Made by a program: the position numbers and the translations under genes. Under the pieces are notes generated by a model that saw only the letters and a program-made list of their open reading frames with translations, searched no databases and was not told the DNA's origin. Shown in pieces: positions 44,314-51,256 of a DNA stretch of 64,000 nt. The DNA comes from CAITSH01 sp025356665. GTDB lineage: Bacteria; Pseudomonadota; Gammaproteobacteria; Burkholderiales; SG8-39. The DNA lies in contig JANXRV010000089.1 of the NCBI GenBank assembly GCA_025356665.1, forward strand, positions 1 to 64,000, written 5' to 3'. Numbering within the stretch: the stretch's first letter is position 1; every line of letters begins with the position of its first letter.

Positions 44314-44537
44314 CCAGGGAAGCGCGCTTCCAATCTGGCAATAGCAACGTCAAGCGGCACTGACCGAACAGCGCCAGTTTCAAGCTCGCTTTCTCGCTTG
44401 TCCGCGAGCTCATCCCAGGCGGCTTCCGCCGCGCTGTCGACGTCGAGGCTTTCAATCAGTCGATCGAGGAACCGCGCTCTGTCTGCCGGTGACAGACACA
44501 GCACCTCGGCTTGCAGAGCTTCGAGCGTATTTGACAT
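44310..44537 (-). CDS. Antitoxin of the addiction-module (Unstab_antitox) family
   Basis: 75 residues: MSNTLEALQAEVLCLSPADRARFLDRLIESLDVDSAAEAAWDELADKRESELETGAVRSVPLDVAIARLEARF. The LSPADRARFLDRLIESL and AWDELADKRESELETG blocks are typical for antitoxins paired with ParE/RelE toxins. AGGAGA precedes the chosen ATG. Its frame is intact although its partner toxin carries a stop. Confidence 0.82.
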   Translation of the reverse strand: MSNTLEALQAEVLCLSPADRARFLDRLIESLDVDSAAEAAWDELADKRESELETGAVRSVPLDVAIARLEARFPG

Positions 44538-44678
44538 CTGTGTCTCCTCAGCATTCAAGGGCTTCGAAGATCATAGCTTGCCACAAATCCGGGGCGAGGC
44601 TTGCGCCACCGGGTGTTGACGACGCCCAACCCCCGCATGAAGGATTGGCGATGAAACGCCAGCCTGTATACTCAGCCC

Positions 44679-45725
44679 ATGCACCTGCACCTGCTCATCC
44701 CCGGCCTGCTTCGTTCGCGCGAGCACGATCACTTCGCCTCCGCCCTGCCGCGCCTTGCCGCGCTCGAGTTGCTGCTCGCGCGCGGGCGACGCAGCAGGCA
44801 CGAGGACACCGACAGCGAGGCGTGGTTGTGCAAAGTGCACGATGTTGAACGCCAGGCCGACTGGCCGGTGGCGCCCATTGCGCTGCTCGCCGACGGCGGC
44901 ACACCCGGCGCCGGCTGCTGGCTGCGCGCCGATCCGGTGCACTTCAAGCTGCAGCGCAACGACTTGCTGCTCGCCGATGCGCGCCTGCTGGCGATCACGC
45001 GCGAAGAAGCCGATGCGCTGGTGCAAAGCGTGAACCGCCACTTCGCGGCTGACGGCTTCAGCCTGCAGGCGCTGCGGCCAGAGTGCTGGTATGCGCAACT
45101 GCCTTTGGCGCCGGAGATCACCACGACGCCGCTGGCAAAGGCCGCCGGACAGTCGGTCAACACTAACCTGCCGCAAGGCGCCGACGCAGCCACCTGGCAT
45201 GCGCGCCTGAATGAAGTGCAGATGCTGCTGCACGAGCACCCGGTGAACGCGGCGCGTGAAGCGCGCGGCGCCATGCCGGTCAACAGCCTGTGGTTCTGGG
45301 GCGCCGGCACGCTGCCGGCGAACACTGCGCACGACGAGGGCACGCTGCGCCCCTTCGGTCGCGTCTGGGCCGACGATGTCTTTGCGCTCGGGCTTGCCGC
45401 CATGTCTGGCGCCAGTTCGCAGGCGCTGCCCGCCTCGGCCGGAGCGCTGCTTGCCGCCTCGCCGGCCGAGGGTGTCGGGCTGGTGCTGCTCGATGCGCTG
45501 GCCGCCCCGCTCGCCTATGGCGACATCGCCGGATGGGAGGCCGCGCTCATGCAGCTTGAAACCGACTGGTTTGTGCCGCTGGTGGCGGCGCTGCGCGCGC
45601 AGCGCATCGGCATGCTCACGCTGCACGGCTTTGGCGCGGATGGCGGCTTTGCGCTCGAGACGGCGCGACAGGACCTGGCGCGCTTCTGGCGCAGGCCAAA
45701 GCCCTGGCATTTGCGGCTTGGGTGA
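44679..45725 (+). CDS. RpfE-type putative regulatory protein (COG4255)
   Basis: 348 residues. It has the betaproteobacterial RpfE/COG4255 features as I recall them: MHLHLLIPGLL opening, CWLRADPVHFKLQRNDLLLAD, EEADALVQSVNRHFAADG, and MPVNSLWFWGAGTLP. Distant similarity to phosphoglycerate-mutase-like folds has been proposed for this group, but no catalytic set is evident. It usually sits just upstream of recJ; here a phosphodiesterase/ABC operon intervenes. Confidence 0.78.
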   Translation: MHLHLLIPGLLRSREHDHFASALPRLAALELLLARGRRSRHEDTDSEAWLCKVHDVERQADWPVAPIALLADGGTPGAGCWLRADPVHFKLQRNDLLLADARLLAITREEADALVQSVNRHFAADGFSLQALRPECWYAQLPLAPEITTTPLAKAAGQSVNTNLPQGADAATWHARLNEVQMLLHEHPVNAAREARGAMPVNSLWFWGAGTLPANTAHDEGTLRPFGRVWADDVFALGLAAMSGASSQALPASAGALLAASPAEGVGLVLLDALAAPLAYGDIAGWEAALMQLETDWFVPLVAALRAQRIGMLTLHGFGADGGFALETARQDLARFWRRPKPWHLRLG

Positions 45726-45823
45726 GCGGCGTGGCGGGCAGGATACGTTGAGAACGCCTTAGGGCGCGGGGTTGGCGTGCTGGGGGTTTGGCGCGCCGGG
45801 GGTTTGGCGTTAGCCCGGATGCG

Positions 45824-45849
45824 GACGGCGCGATACATCTGCGCCCTAC
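45824..45849. repeat. Second repeat family, copy 1
   Basis: 26 nt (GACGGCGCGATACATCTGCG and six more) that recur at 51028-51053 with two mismatches; inner arms GGCGC/GCGCC make a hairpin. Both copies flank the phosphodiesterase/ABC operon region. The surrounding 311-nt gap (45726-46036) also holds palindrome copy D and an octamer array, and no gene. Confidence 0.65.
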
Positions 45850-45898
45850 GGTCGCCACCCGAAAAGCCGCGCCGATTGGGCGTTTGCGGAGGGCGTTG

Positions 45899-45931
45899 GC
45901 TGGAAAGCGCCATTTGGCGCGGGTTTTCAGC
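45899..45931. repeat. Dispersed palindromic repeat, copy D
   Basis: Arms GCTGGAAA (45899-45906) and TTTTCAGC (45924-45931) with inner GCGCC/GGCGC pairing; lies in the convergent gap between the RpfE-type gene and the phosphodiesterase gene. Confidence 0.7.
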
Positions 45932-46013
45932 GCTGCGATGAATCTATTTCCTACAACCCCTTGGTATCTGCATTTGTCCGCCTTGATCGCCGGGACTGCG
46001 CCGCGGGCGGGGG

Positions 46014-46040
46014 CAGTTGTTCAGTTGTTCAGTTGTTCAG
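46014..46040. repeat. Octamer tandem repeat CAGTTGTT (three units)
   Basis: Three perfect 8-bp copies plus a partial one, running into the stop codon of the phosphodiesterase gene. Slippage here could alter its very C-terminus. Confidence 0.75.
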
Positions 46041-46861
46041 TCGATCAGCCCGGCGCCGTCAAAAAACGGATACGGACCGGCGAAGTCGCCGATGAACGCG
46101 GTGTGCGACACCAGGCCGTGGTCGGGGTGCCACTGGTGCAGCTGGTAGGCCGGCGGCTCCATGGCAAATTGCGAGGGCGCATCGGCGCTAAGGTCGAGGC
46201 AGACCTGGTGCGCGGGGCTGGGTGCGGTGGAGGCGAGCGTGCCGGCCCAGCGCACCTGGATGGGCCGGTGCAGGTGGCCGCACAGGATGCGTTCGACCTG
46301 CGGGTGGCGCGCGACAATGGCCTTGAGGCCGGCGGCGCCGGCGGCGGCAAGGCCGCAATCGTCCATGTGGCCGATGAAGGTCTTGAACGGCGGGTGGTGC
46401 ATGAGGATGAGCGTGGGGCGCGCCGGCGCCTTGTCCAGTTGTTGCGCCAGCCAGGCAAGGCGCGTCTCGCACAATTCGCCGCCGCCCTCGCCGGGGATGA
46501 CGGTGTCGAGCGCAAGAATGCGCAGCGGCAGGTCCTCGATGGCGTACTGGATGAAGGGCGGCGCCTGCCTCAAGTAGGCGTGATCGGGAAACGCCGCCAC
46601 CATATTCTCGCGATGGTCGTGGTTGCCCGGCACCAGCAGCAGCGGCATGGCGAGCGGCGCGAGCAGTTCACGCAGGCAGGCGTACTCCTCGGGCCGACCA
46701 AAGTCGGTGAGGTCGCCCGTGGCGACGATGAGGTCCGGCCGCTGCTTTAACGCGAGGATGTGCTCGACGCAGCGCGCGAGCATGCCGGCGGTGTCAACAA
46801 CGCGGTAGGACAGCTTGCCCGGCGCCTTGATGTGTAGATCGCTGATCTGGCAGATGAGCAT
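46037..46861 (-). CDS. Metallophosphoesterase (cyclic nucleotide/glycerophosphodiester phosphodiesterase type)
   Basis: 274 residues. The class signature is complete: DLH (QISDLHIK), GDLTD, GNHDHR, MHHPPF and GHLHRPIQ. The overall layout matches CpdA/GpdQ-type phosphodiesterases. It is the last gene of the ABC operon (14 nt after the ATPase gene), so it may process an imported phosphodiester such as glycerophosphodiesters. That functional link is inferred from gene order. Confidence 0.85.
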   Translation of the reverse strand: MLICQISDLHIKAPGKLSYRVVDTAGMLARCVEHILALKQRPDLIVATGDLTDFGRPEEYACLRELLAPLAMPLLLVPGNHDHRENMVAAFPDHAYLRQAPPFIQYAIEDLPLRILALDTVIPGEGGGELCETRLAWLAQQLDKAPARPTLILMHHPPFKTFIGHMDDCGLAAAGAAGLKAIVARHPQVERILCGHLHRPIQVRWAGTLASTAPSPAHQVCLDLSADAPSQFAMEPPAYQLHQWHPDHGLVSHTAFIGDFAGPYPFFDGAGLID

Positions 46862-46875
46862 GAGGGGTCCGCGCT

Positions 46876-47907
46876 TCAGTCAAGAAACAACAGCGCCGCG
46901 GCATCGACCGCGACCGGCACGATGTCACCGGGCCGGAATTCGCGCCGCTCGACGGTCTCGGCGATGATGGTCTGCGCGTCGCCCAGGTCGAGGATCAGCC
47001 GCGTGTGATCGCCCAAAAAAAACGCATTGACGATGCGTGCCTGCAAGTGCGCCCCGCCGGAGTCAACAATGCGCACGTCCTCGGGCCGGAACAGCACTTC
47101 GGCGCGCACCTGCGGCCCGACGTGCAGCCGCCCGCTGGCCAGGCGCAGGTGTTCGCCCTCGACGCTGCCGCGTACGCGGTTCATGCTGCCGATAAAGTCG
47201 GCGACAAAGCGGGTCGCCGGGCGGTAATAGATGTCGCGCGGCGAGCCGATTTGCGCGATGCGCCCGTGGTCCATGACGGCGATGCGATCGCCCAGGGCCA
47301 TGGCCTCGGACTGGTCGTGGGTGACATACACGGCGGTGATTTTGAGGCTGCGCAGCAGGCGGTCGATTTCGGCGCGCAGCGACTCGCGCAGCTTGGCGTC
47401 AAGCGCGGTCAGCGGCTCATCGAGCAACAGCACGCGCGGGCGCACCGCAAGAGCCCGCGCGAGCGCCACGCGCTGGCGCTGGCCGCCCGAGAGCTGGTCG
47501 ATCTGCCGTTCGGCAAAGTTGTCGAGGTGCATCATCGAGAGCATTTCGTCGACGCGCTGCTTTTTTTGCGCCGCGTCCATGCCGCGCACCCTGAGGCCGT
47601 AGGCGATGTTCTCGGCCACGCTCATGTTGGGAAACAGCGCGTAGCTCTGGAACACCATGCCGACATGGCGTTGTTCTATGGGCAGCAGGGTGACATCCTC
47701 GCCGCCGAACAACACCCTGCCCCCCGCATCGGGCTGCTCGAGGCCGGCGATGATGCGCAGCATGGTGGTCTTGCCGCAGCCCGAGGGCCCGAGCAGCACC
47801 ACGGTCTCACCCGGGTTGATGTCGAGGTCGACGCGCTCGAGCGCGCGCGTGCCGTCGGCGAAGGTTTTGCCACAACCGGCGAGGCGGATGCCGACGGTGT
47901 TATCCAT
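46876..47907 (-). CDS. ABC transporter ATP-binding protein (PotA/FbpC type)
   Basis: 343 residues. Walker A GPSGCGKTTMLRIIAG, Q-loop VFQSYALFPNMSVAENIAYG, signature LSGGQRQRVALARAL, Walker B VLLLDEPLTALDAK and the H-loop YVTHDQSEA are all present; the C-terminal TOBE domain (about 265-343) follows. It powers the importer formed by the two downstream-coordinate permeases and the binding protein at 49845. It overlaps the adjoining permease gene by 8 nt. Confidence 0.93.
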   Translation of the reverse strand: MDNTVGIRLAGCGKTFADGTRALERVDLDINPGETVVLLGPSGCGKTTMLRIIAGLEQPDAGGRVLFGGEDVTLLPIEQRHVGMVFQSYALFPNMSVAENIAYGLRVRGMDAAQKKQRVDEMLSMMHLDNFAERQIDQLSGGQRQRVALARALAVRPRVLLLDEPLTALDAKLRESLRAEIDRLLRSLKITAVYVTHDQSEAMALGDRIAVMDHGRIAQIGSPRDIYYRPATRFVADFIGSMNRVRGSVEGEHLRLASGRLHVGPQVRAEVLFRPEDVRIVDSGGAHLQARIVNAFFLGDHTRLILDLGDAQTIIAETVERREFRPGDIVPVAVDAAALLFLD

Positions 47908-48718
47908 GTTGTGTTTTCACGGCTCTGGCTCCGACCCTTGCTTTGGCTGGTTCGCTCATCCATTGCATGGCGACCAGCAATGGGATGATCATGATAAAGA
48001 AAACAATCGTATAGGCCGAGCCGATCTCCAGGCGCATCGAGGCGTAACTGTCGGCAAGACCCACCGGCAGCGTCATGGTGAGCGGCGTATGCAGCATCCA
48101 GGTGATGTTGAATTCACCCATCGACAGCGTCACCACCATCAGCGCGCCGGCAAGAATGCCCTGGCGGCAGTTGGGCAGGATCACATGAAAGAAGCGCTGC
48201 GTGAAGCTCGCCCCGAGGCTGGCCGCCGCATCTTCGAGGGTTTTCAGGTCGATGGCGCCCATCACCGCCAGCACCGAACGCACCATGAAAGGCAGCGTGA
48301 ACAACACGTGGCCGACCAGGATGAAACTCCAGCTGATGCGAAAGCCCCTGAACTGGCCGTAGAGCAGGATCAGCGCGAGCGCGGTGGCAAGCCCGGGCAC
48401 GGCCACCGGCAGCACCAGCAGTTCTTCCATCCAGCGGGTGTAGCGGTTTTGCCGCCGCGCCAGCACATAGGCGGCCGGCACGCCGATCAGCAGCGTGACC
48501 GCCAGCGTGGCGAGCGCAATGCCGATCGACAGGAAAATGGTCTTGCTGTAGAGGCTCCACACCTCGACCACCCAGCGCAGCGTGAGGCCGCTCTTGATGC
48601 CGATGAAAAAATTCTCGGTCACGCCGGCCATGATGGACAACACCACTGGCACCACCAGGAAGGCGCAAACGAGCACCGTGAAGGCAAGCTGCAGGTAAAA
48701 GCGCAGGGAGCGGCTCAT
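47900..48718 (-). CDS. ABC transporter permease (PotC/PhnV type)
   Basis: 272 residues with six membrane segments; the EAA-like cytoplasmic loop EDAAASLGASFTQRFFHVILPNCRQGILAG contacts the ATPase. The conserved N-terminal LAFTVLVCAFLVVPVVLSIMAGVTENFF is typical of polyamine/iron/phosphonate importers. It ends inside the ATPase start region and is 19 nt from the first permease gene. Confidence 0.9.
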   Translation of the reverse strand: MSRSLRFYLQLAFTVLVCAFLVVPVVLSIMAGVTENFFIGIKSGLTLRWVVEVWSLYSKTIFLSIGIALATLAVTLLIGVPAAYVLARRQNRYTRWMEELLVLPVAVPGLATALALILLYGQFRGFRISWSFILVGHVLFTLPFMVRSVLAVMGAIDLKTLEDAAASLGASFTQRFFHVILPNCRQGILAGALMVVTLSMGEFNITWMLHTPLTMTLPVGLADSYASMRLEIGSAYTIVFFIMIIPLLVAMQWMSEPAKARVGARAVKTQHG

Positions 48719-48737
48719 GGCTTCAGGCAGACCAGGA

Positions 48738-49571
48738 CTAGGCCGCCGCCGCGACGGTGGAACCGGCGATCGAGCGGGCCAGCGCCAGGGCGAGCCAGGT
48801 GATCAGCCCGAGCACAATGGACAGCGCCGCGGCGAGCGCGAAGTTGGCGTAGTTGGTGAACTCGCCGTAAATGGTGATGGGCAGCACGTTGATCTTGGTG
48901 GCCAGCGTGAAGGCGGTGCCAAAGGCGCCCATGCTGGTGGCAAAGCAGATGGCGCCCGAGGAAATCAGCGCCGGCTTGAGCGCCGGCAGGATCACGTCGC
49001 GCATCACCTGCCAGGGCGCGGCGCCGAGCGAGCGCGCCGCCTCTTCGAGCGCGCCGTCGAGTTTTTCCGCGGCGGCCATGATGGTCAGGATGACGCGCGG
49101 GATGGAGAAATACAGGTAACCGAGGAACAGGCCGGCCATGGAATAGGCCAGCACGATTTTTTCGCCGAACAGCCATTCGGTGATGCTGCCGACAAGCCCC
49201 TGCCGGCCGACCAGCAGGATCACCATGAAGCCCACCACCACGCCGGGGAAGGCGAGCGGAAAGGTCAGCGTCGCGAGGAGGAAGCTGCGGCCCAAAAAGC
49301 GGTTGCGCTGCAGGAACATGCCGGCGATGACCGAGATGACGATGGTGGCAAGAGTCACCGTGGCCGAGAGCACCACCGTGGAAACAAGGCTGCTGAAATA
49401 ACGCGCATCGGTCACCACCGCCCAATAGGCGGCGATGCCGGTCGGCCCGCCCGCGCCCACCGCAACAAGCCGGGCCATGGGCAGCAGCCAGAAGGCGGAA
49501 AAAATGGTCAGCGCCGGCAGCAACAGCGCCACGTGGCGCAGCGCCTCGCGGCGGGCCGGGCTGGAACTCAT
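48738..49571 (-). CDS. ABC transporter permease (PotB/PhnU type)
   Basis: 277 residues with six membrane segments and the EAA loop EEAARSLGAAPWQVMRDVILPALKPALISS. With the next permease it forms the heterodimeric channel. The 273-nt gap to the binding-protein gene contains a hexanucleotide array, which is long for an operon junction. Confidence 0.9.
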   Translation of the reverse strand: MSSSPARREALRHVALLLPALTIFSAFWLLPMARLVAVGAGGPTGIAAYWAVVTDARYFSSLVSTVVLSATVTLATIVISVIAGMFLQRNRFLGRSFLLATLTFPLAFPGVVVGFMVILLVGRQGLVGSITEWLFGEKIVLAYSMAGLFLGYLYFSIPRVILTIMAAAEKLDGALEEAARSLGAAPWQVMRDVILPALKPALISSGAICFATSMGAFGTAFTLATKINVLPITIYGEFTNYANFALAAALSIVLGLITWLALALARSIAGSTVAAAA

Positions 49572-49683
49572 CGGCTCAAGCTCTGAACCACCGTTCGCGG
49601 CCGGCCTGTCGAAGCACGCGCATCAAAGCGCGCGGAATCGGGCTTTTTCGACAAAGCCCGGGACGGGCCGCGACAGGCGCAGT

Positions 49684-49791
49684 GTCAGTGTCAGCGTCAG
49701 CGTCAGCGTCAGCGTCAGCGTCAGCGTCAGCGTTAGCGTCAGCGTCAGCGTCAGCGTTAGCGTCAGCGTTAGCGTTAGCGTTAGTGACAGT
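49684..49791. repeat. Hexanucleotide tandem array (GTCAGC/GTTAGC, 18 units)
   Basis: 18 successive 6-bp units of GTYAGY from 49684 to 49791, the last unit diverged (GACAGT). It lies between the binding-protein stop (49845) and the first permease start (49571). A frame through it reads (Ser-Val)n on plus and Ala-Asp/Asn repeats on minus, neither resembling a protein. Copy-number change could alter spacing or RNA structure within the operon. Confidence 0.9.
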
Positions 49792-49844
49792 GCGAACGAT
49801 ATTCATCCAGTGAGCGCTTGTCATGCAACAAGCAACAAGCCGCC

Positions 49845-50852
49845 TTATTTGACCTCGTTCAGGTAGCGGTCGGAAAAGCCCTTTTGCACCTCGGCCATCT
49901 TGCCGTAATCGACGGTTTTGGCACGGGCATACTCGGCTGCCGGCAGGAAGCGCGAGGCCGCCTCTTTGGACACGGCACTGGCGCGCACCGGGCGCAGGTA
50001 GGCGTTGGCCCACACCGCCTGGCCTTCGTCGGACATGACAAAGTCGAGCACCTTCTTGCCGTTGGCGGCATTAGGGCCCTTGGCGACGAGGCTCATCACA
50101 TAAGGCACCACCACCGTGCCCTCGGCCGGGATGACGAAGGCGACGTTGGCCTTGTCCTTGTAGCGGGCGCGGTAGGCGTTGAAATCGTAATCGAGCAGGA
50201 TGGGAATCTCGCCCGAGAGCACGCGCGCATACGAAGTCTGCTTGGGCACGATCGGATCATTCTTTTGCAGCTGCGCGAAATACTTGATGGCCGGGCCAAA
50301 GTCGTTGAGGTTGCCGCCCATGGCCTGGTTGACCGCCACCGCGCCGACATAGCCGACGAAGGCGCTGGGCGGGTCAAGATAACCGATCAGCCCCTTGTAT
50401 TCGGGTTTGAGCAGGTCGGCCCAGGATTTGGGTACCGGCTTGCCCTTGAGGGCATCGACGTTGACCATGAATCCGAGCGTGCCCGAATGGATGGTGAACC
50501 AGGCACCGTCCGGGTCTTTCAGGCCGTCGGGGATGTCGGCCCAGTGGGCCGGCTTGTAAGCGGTGACAACGCCTTCCTTTTTTGCCTGGATGCCGAAGGT
50601 CACGCCCAGATAGGTCACATCGGCGACCGGATTCGCCTTCTCGGCCACCAGTTGCGACAGCGACTGGCCGGAGTTCTTGTTGTCCTGCGGCACGGTGACG
50701 CCGGCTTTTTCCTTGATCAGCTTGAGCTGGGTGCCCCAGTCCGCCCATTCGGGCGGGCAGTTGTAGCAAATGGCCGTTTGCGCCGCGGCGGGCAGGGCCA
50801 GGGACAGGCCGGCAAGCATTGCGGCGAGCAGAACTCTGGTGCGATTGAGCAT
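49845..50852 (-). CDS. ABC transporter substrate-binding protein (iron/polyamine/phosphonate class)
   Basis: 335 residues with a signal peptide ending LPAAAQTAICYNCPPEWADWG. The blocks GVTFGIQAKKEGVVTAYKP, WADLLKPEYKGLIGYLDPPSAF and GEIPILLDYDFNAYRARYK are typical of family 1/6-type binding proteins (AfuA/PotD-like). The start at 50852 has GGAGGAAACC upstream. Possible ligands include 2-aminoethylphosphonate or glycerophospho-compounds, given the phosphodiesterase in the operon; that is inferred. Confidence 0.9.
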   Translation of the reverse strand: MLNRTRVLLAAMLAGLSLALPAAAQTAICYNCPPEWADWGTQLKLIKEKAGVTVPQDNKNSGQSLSQLVAEKANPVADVTYLGVTFGIQAKKEGVVTAYKPAHWADIPDGLKDPDGAWFTIHSGTLGFMVNVDALKGKPVPKSWADLLKPEYKGLIGYLDPPSAFVGYVGAVAVNQAMGGNLNDFGPAIKYFAQLQKNDPIVPKQTSYARVLSGEIPILLDYDFNAYRARYKDKANVAFVIPAEGTVVVPYVMSLVAKGPNAANGKKVLDFVMSDEGQAVWANAYLRPVRASAVSKEAASRFLPAAEYARAKTVDYGKMAEVQKGFSDRYLNEVK

Positions 50853-51256
50853 GGTTTCCTCCGGGAAAGTAAAACAGTGTGCGCGGGGAGTCTTGTGCCG
50901 GTGACTTCGGGACTTGCCGGATAAGCGGGCGAGTATGCTCCGCCTGCGCGACGGTTTTATTACAAGCATCATCATGCCAGAAAATCCGCCGGTAAATCCC
51001 GCGCCGGCCCGGCTTCATGCCGGCCGTGACGGCGCGATAAATTTGCGCCCTACACCCCCTTTGTTTCTCATAGCGGTTTCTCGTAGCGCACGGCTTCAGC
51101 GCGCCGGTCCACTCCCGTGTCTCCCCTTACGGCGTGATCATTTTGCGCAATCTGTTGCACTTGATCATTGAGGCCGCCTCCCCCACAAAGACAAGGCCTT
51201 GCTCTTCTGAAAATTTACTTTGCCCAGCCGGCCCGCGCTGCGCTCTAATAGCGCCC
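50853..51256. other. 404-nt divergent intergenic region
   Basis: Holds the promoters of the ABC operon (minus) and recJ (plus). It includes a small hairpin (GCCGGC at 51003-51008 and 51019-51024) and, next to it, the second copy of the 26-nt repeat. No gene is supported. Confidence 0.5.
51028..51053. repeat. Second repeat family, copy 2
   Basis: 26 nt matching 45824-45849 with two mismatches (GCGATAAATTT instead of GCGATACATCT). Confidence 0.65.

Noticed and set aside
47657..48802. 381-codon plus-strand frame across the ABC ATPase and permease genes
   Set aside because: Antisense to two clear ABC genes; Arg/His/Gln-rich low-complexity translation.
49684..49791. Possible CRISPR array
   Set aside because: Units are 6 bp with no spacers and no cas genes nearby; it is a simple tandem repeat.
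49435..49866. Open frame containing a long Ser-Val repeat
   Set aside because: The repeat protein is simply the translation of the GTYAGY array; flanks are antisense to the permease and binding-protein genes.
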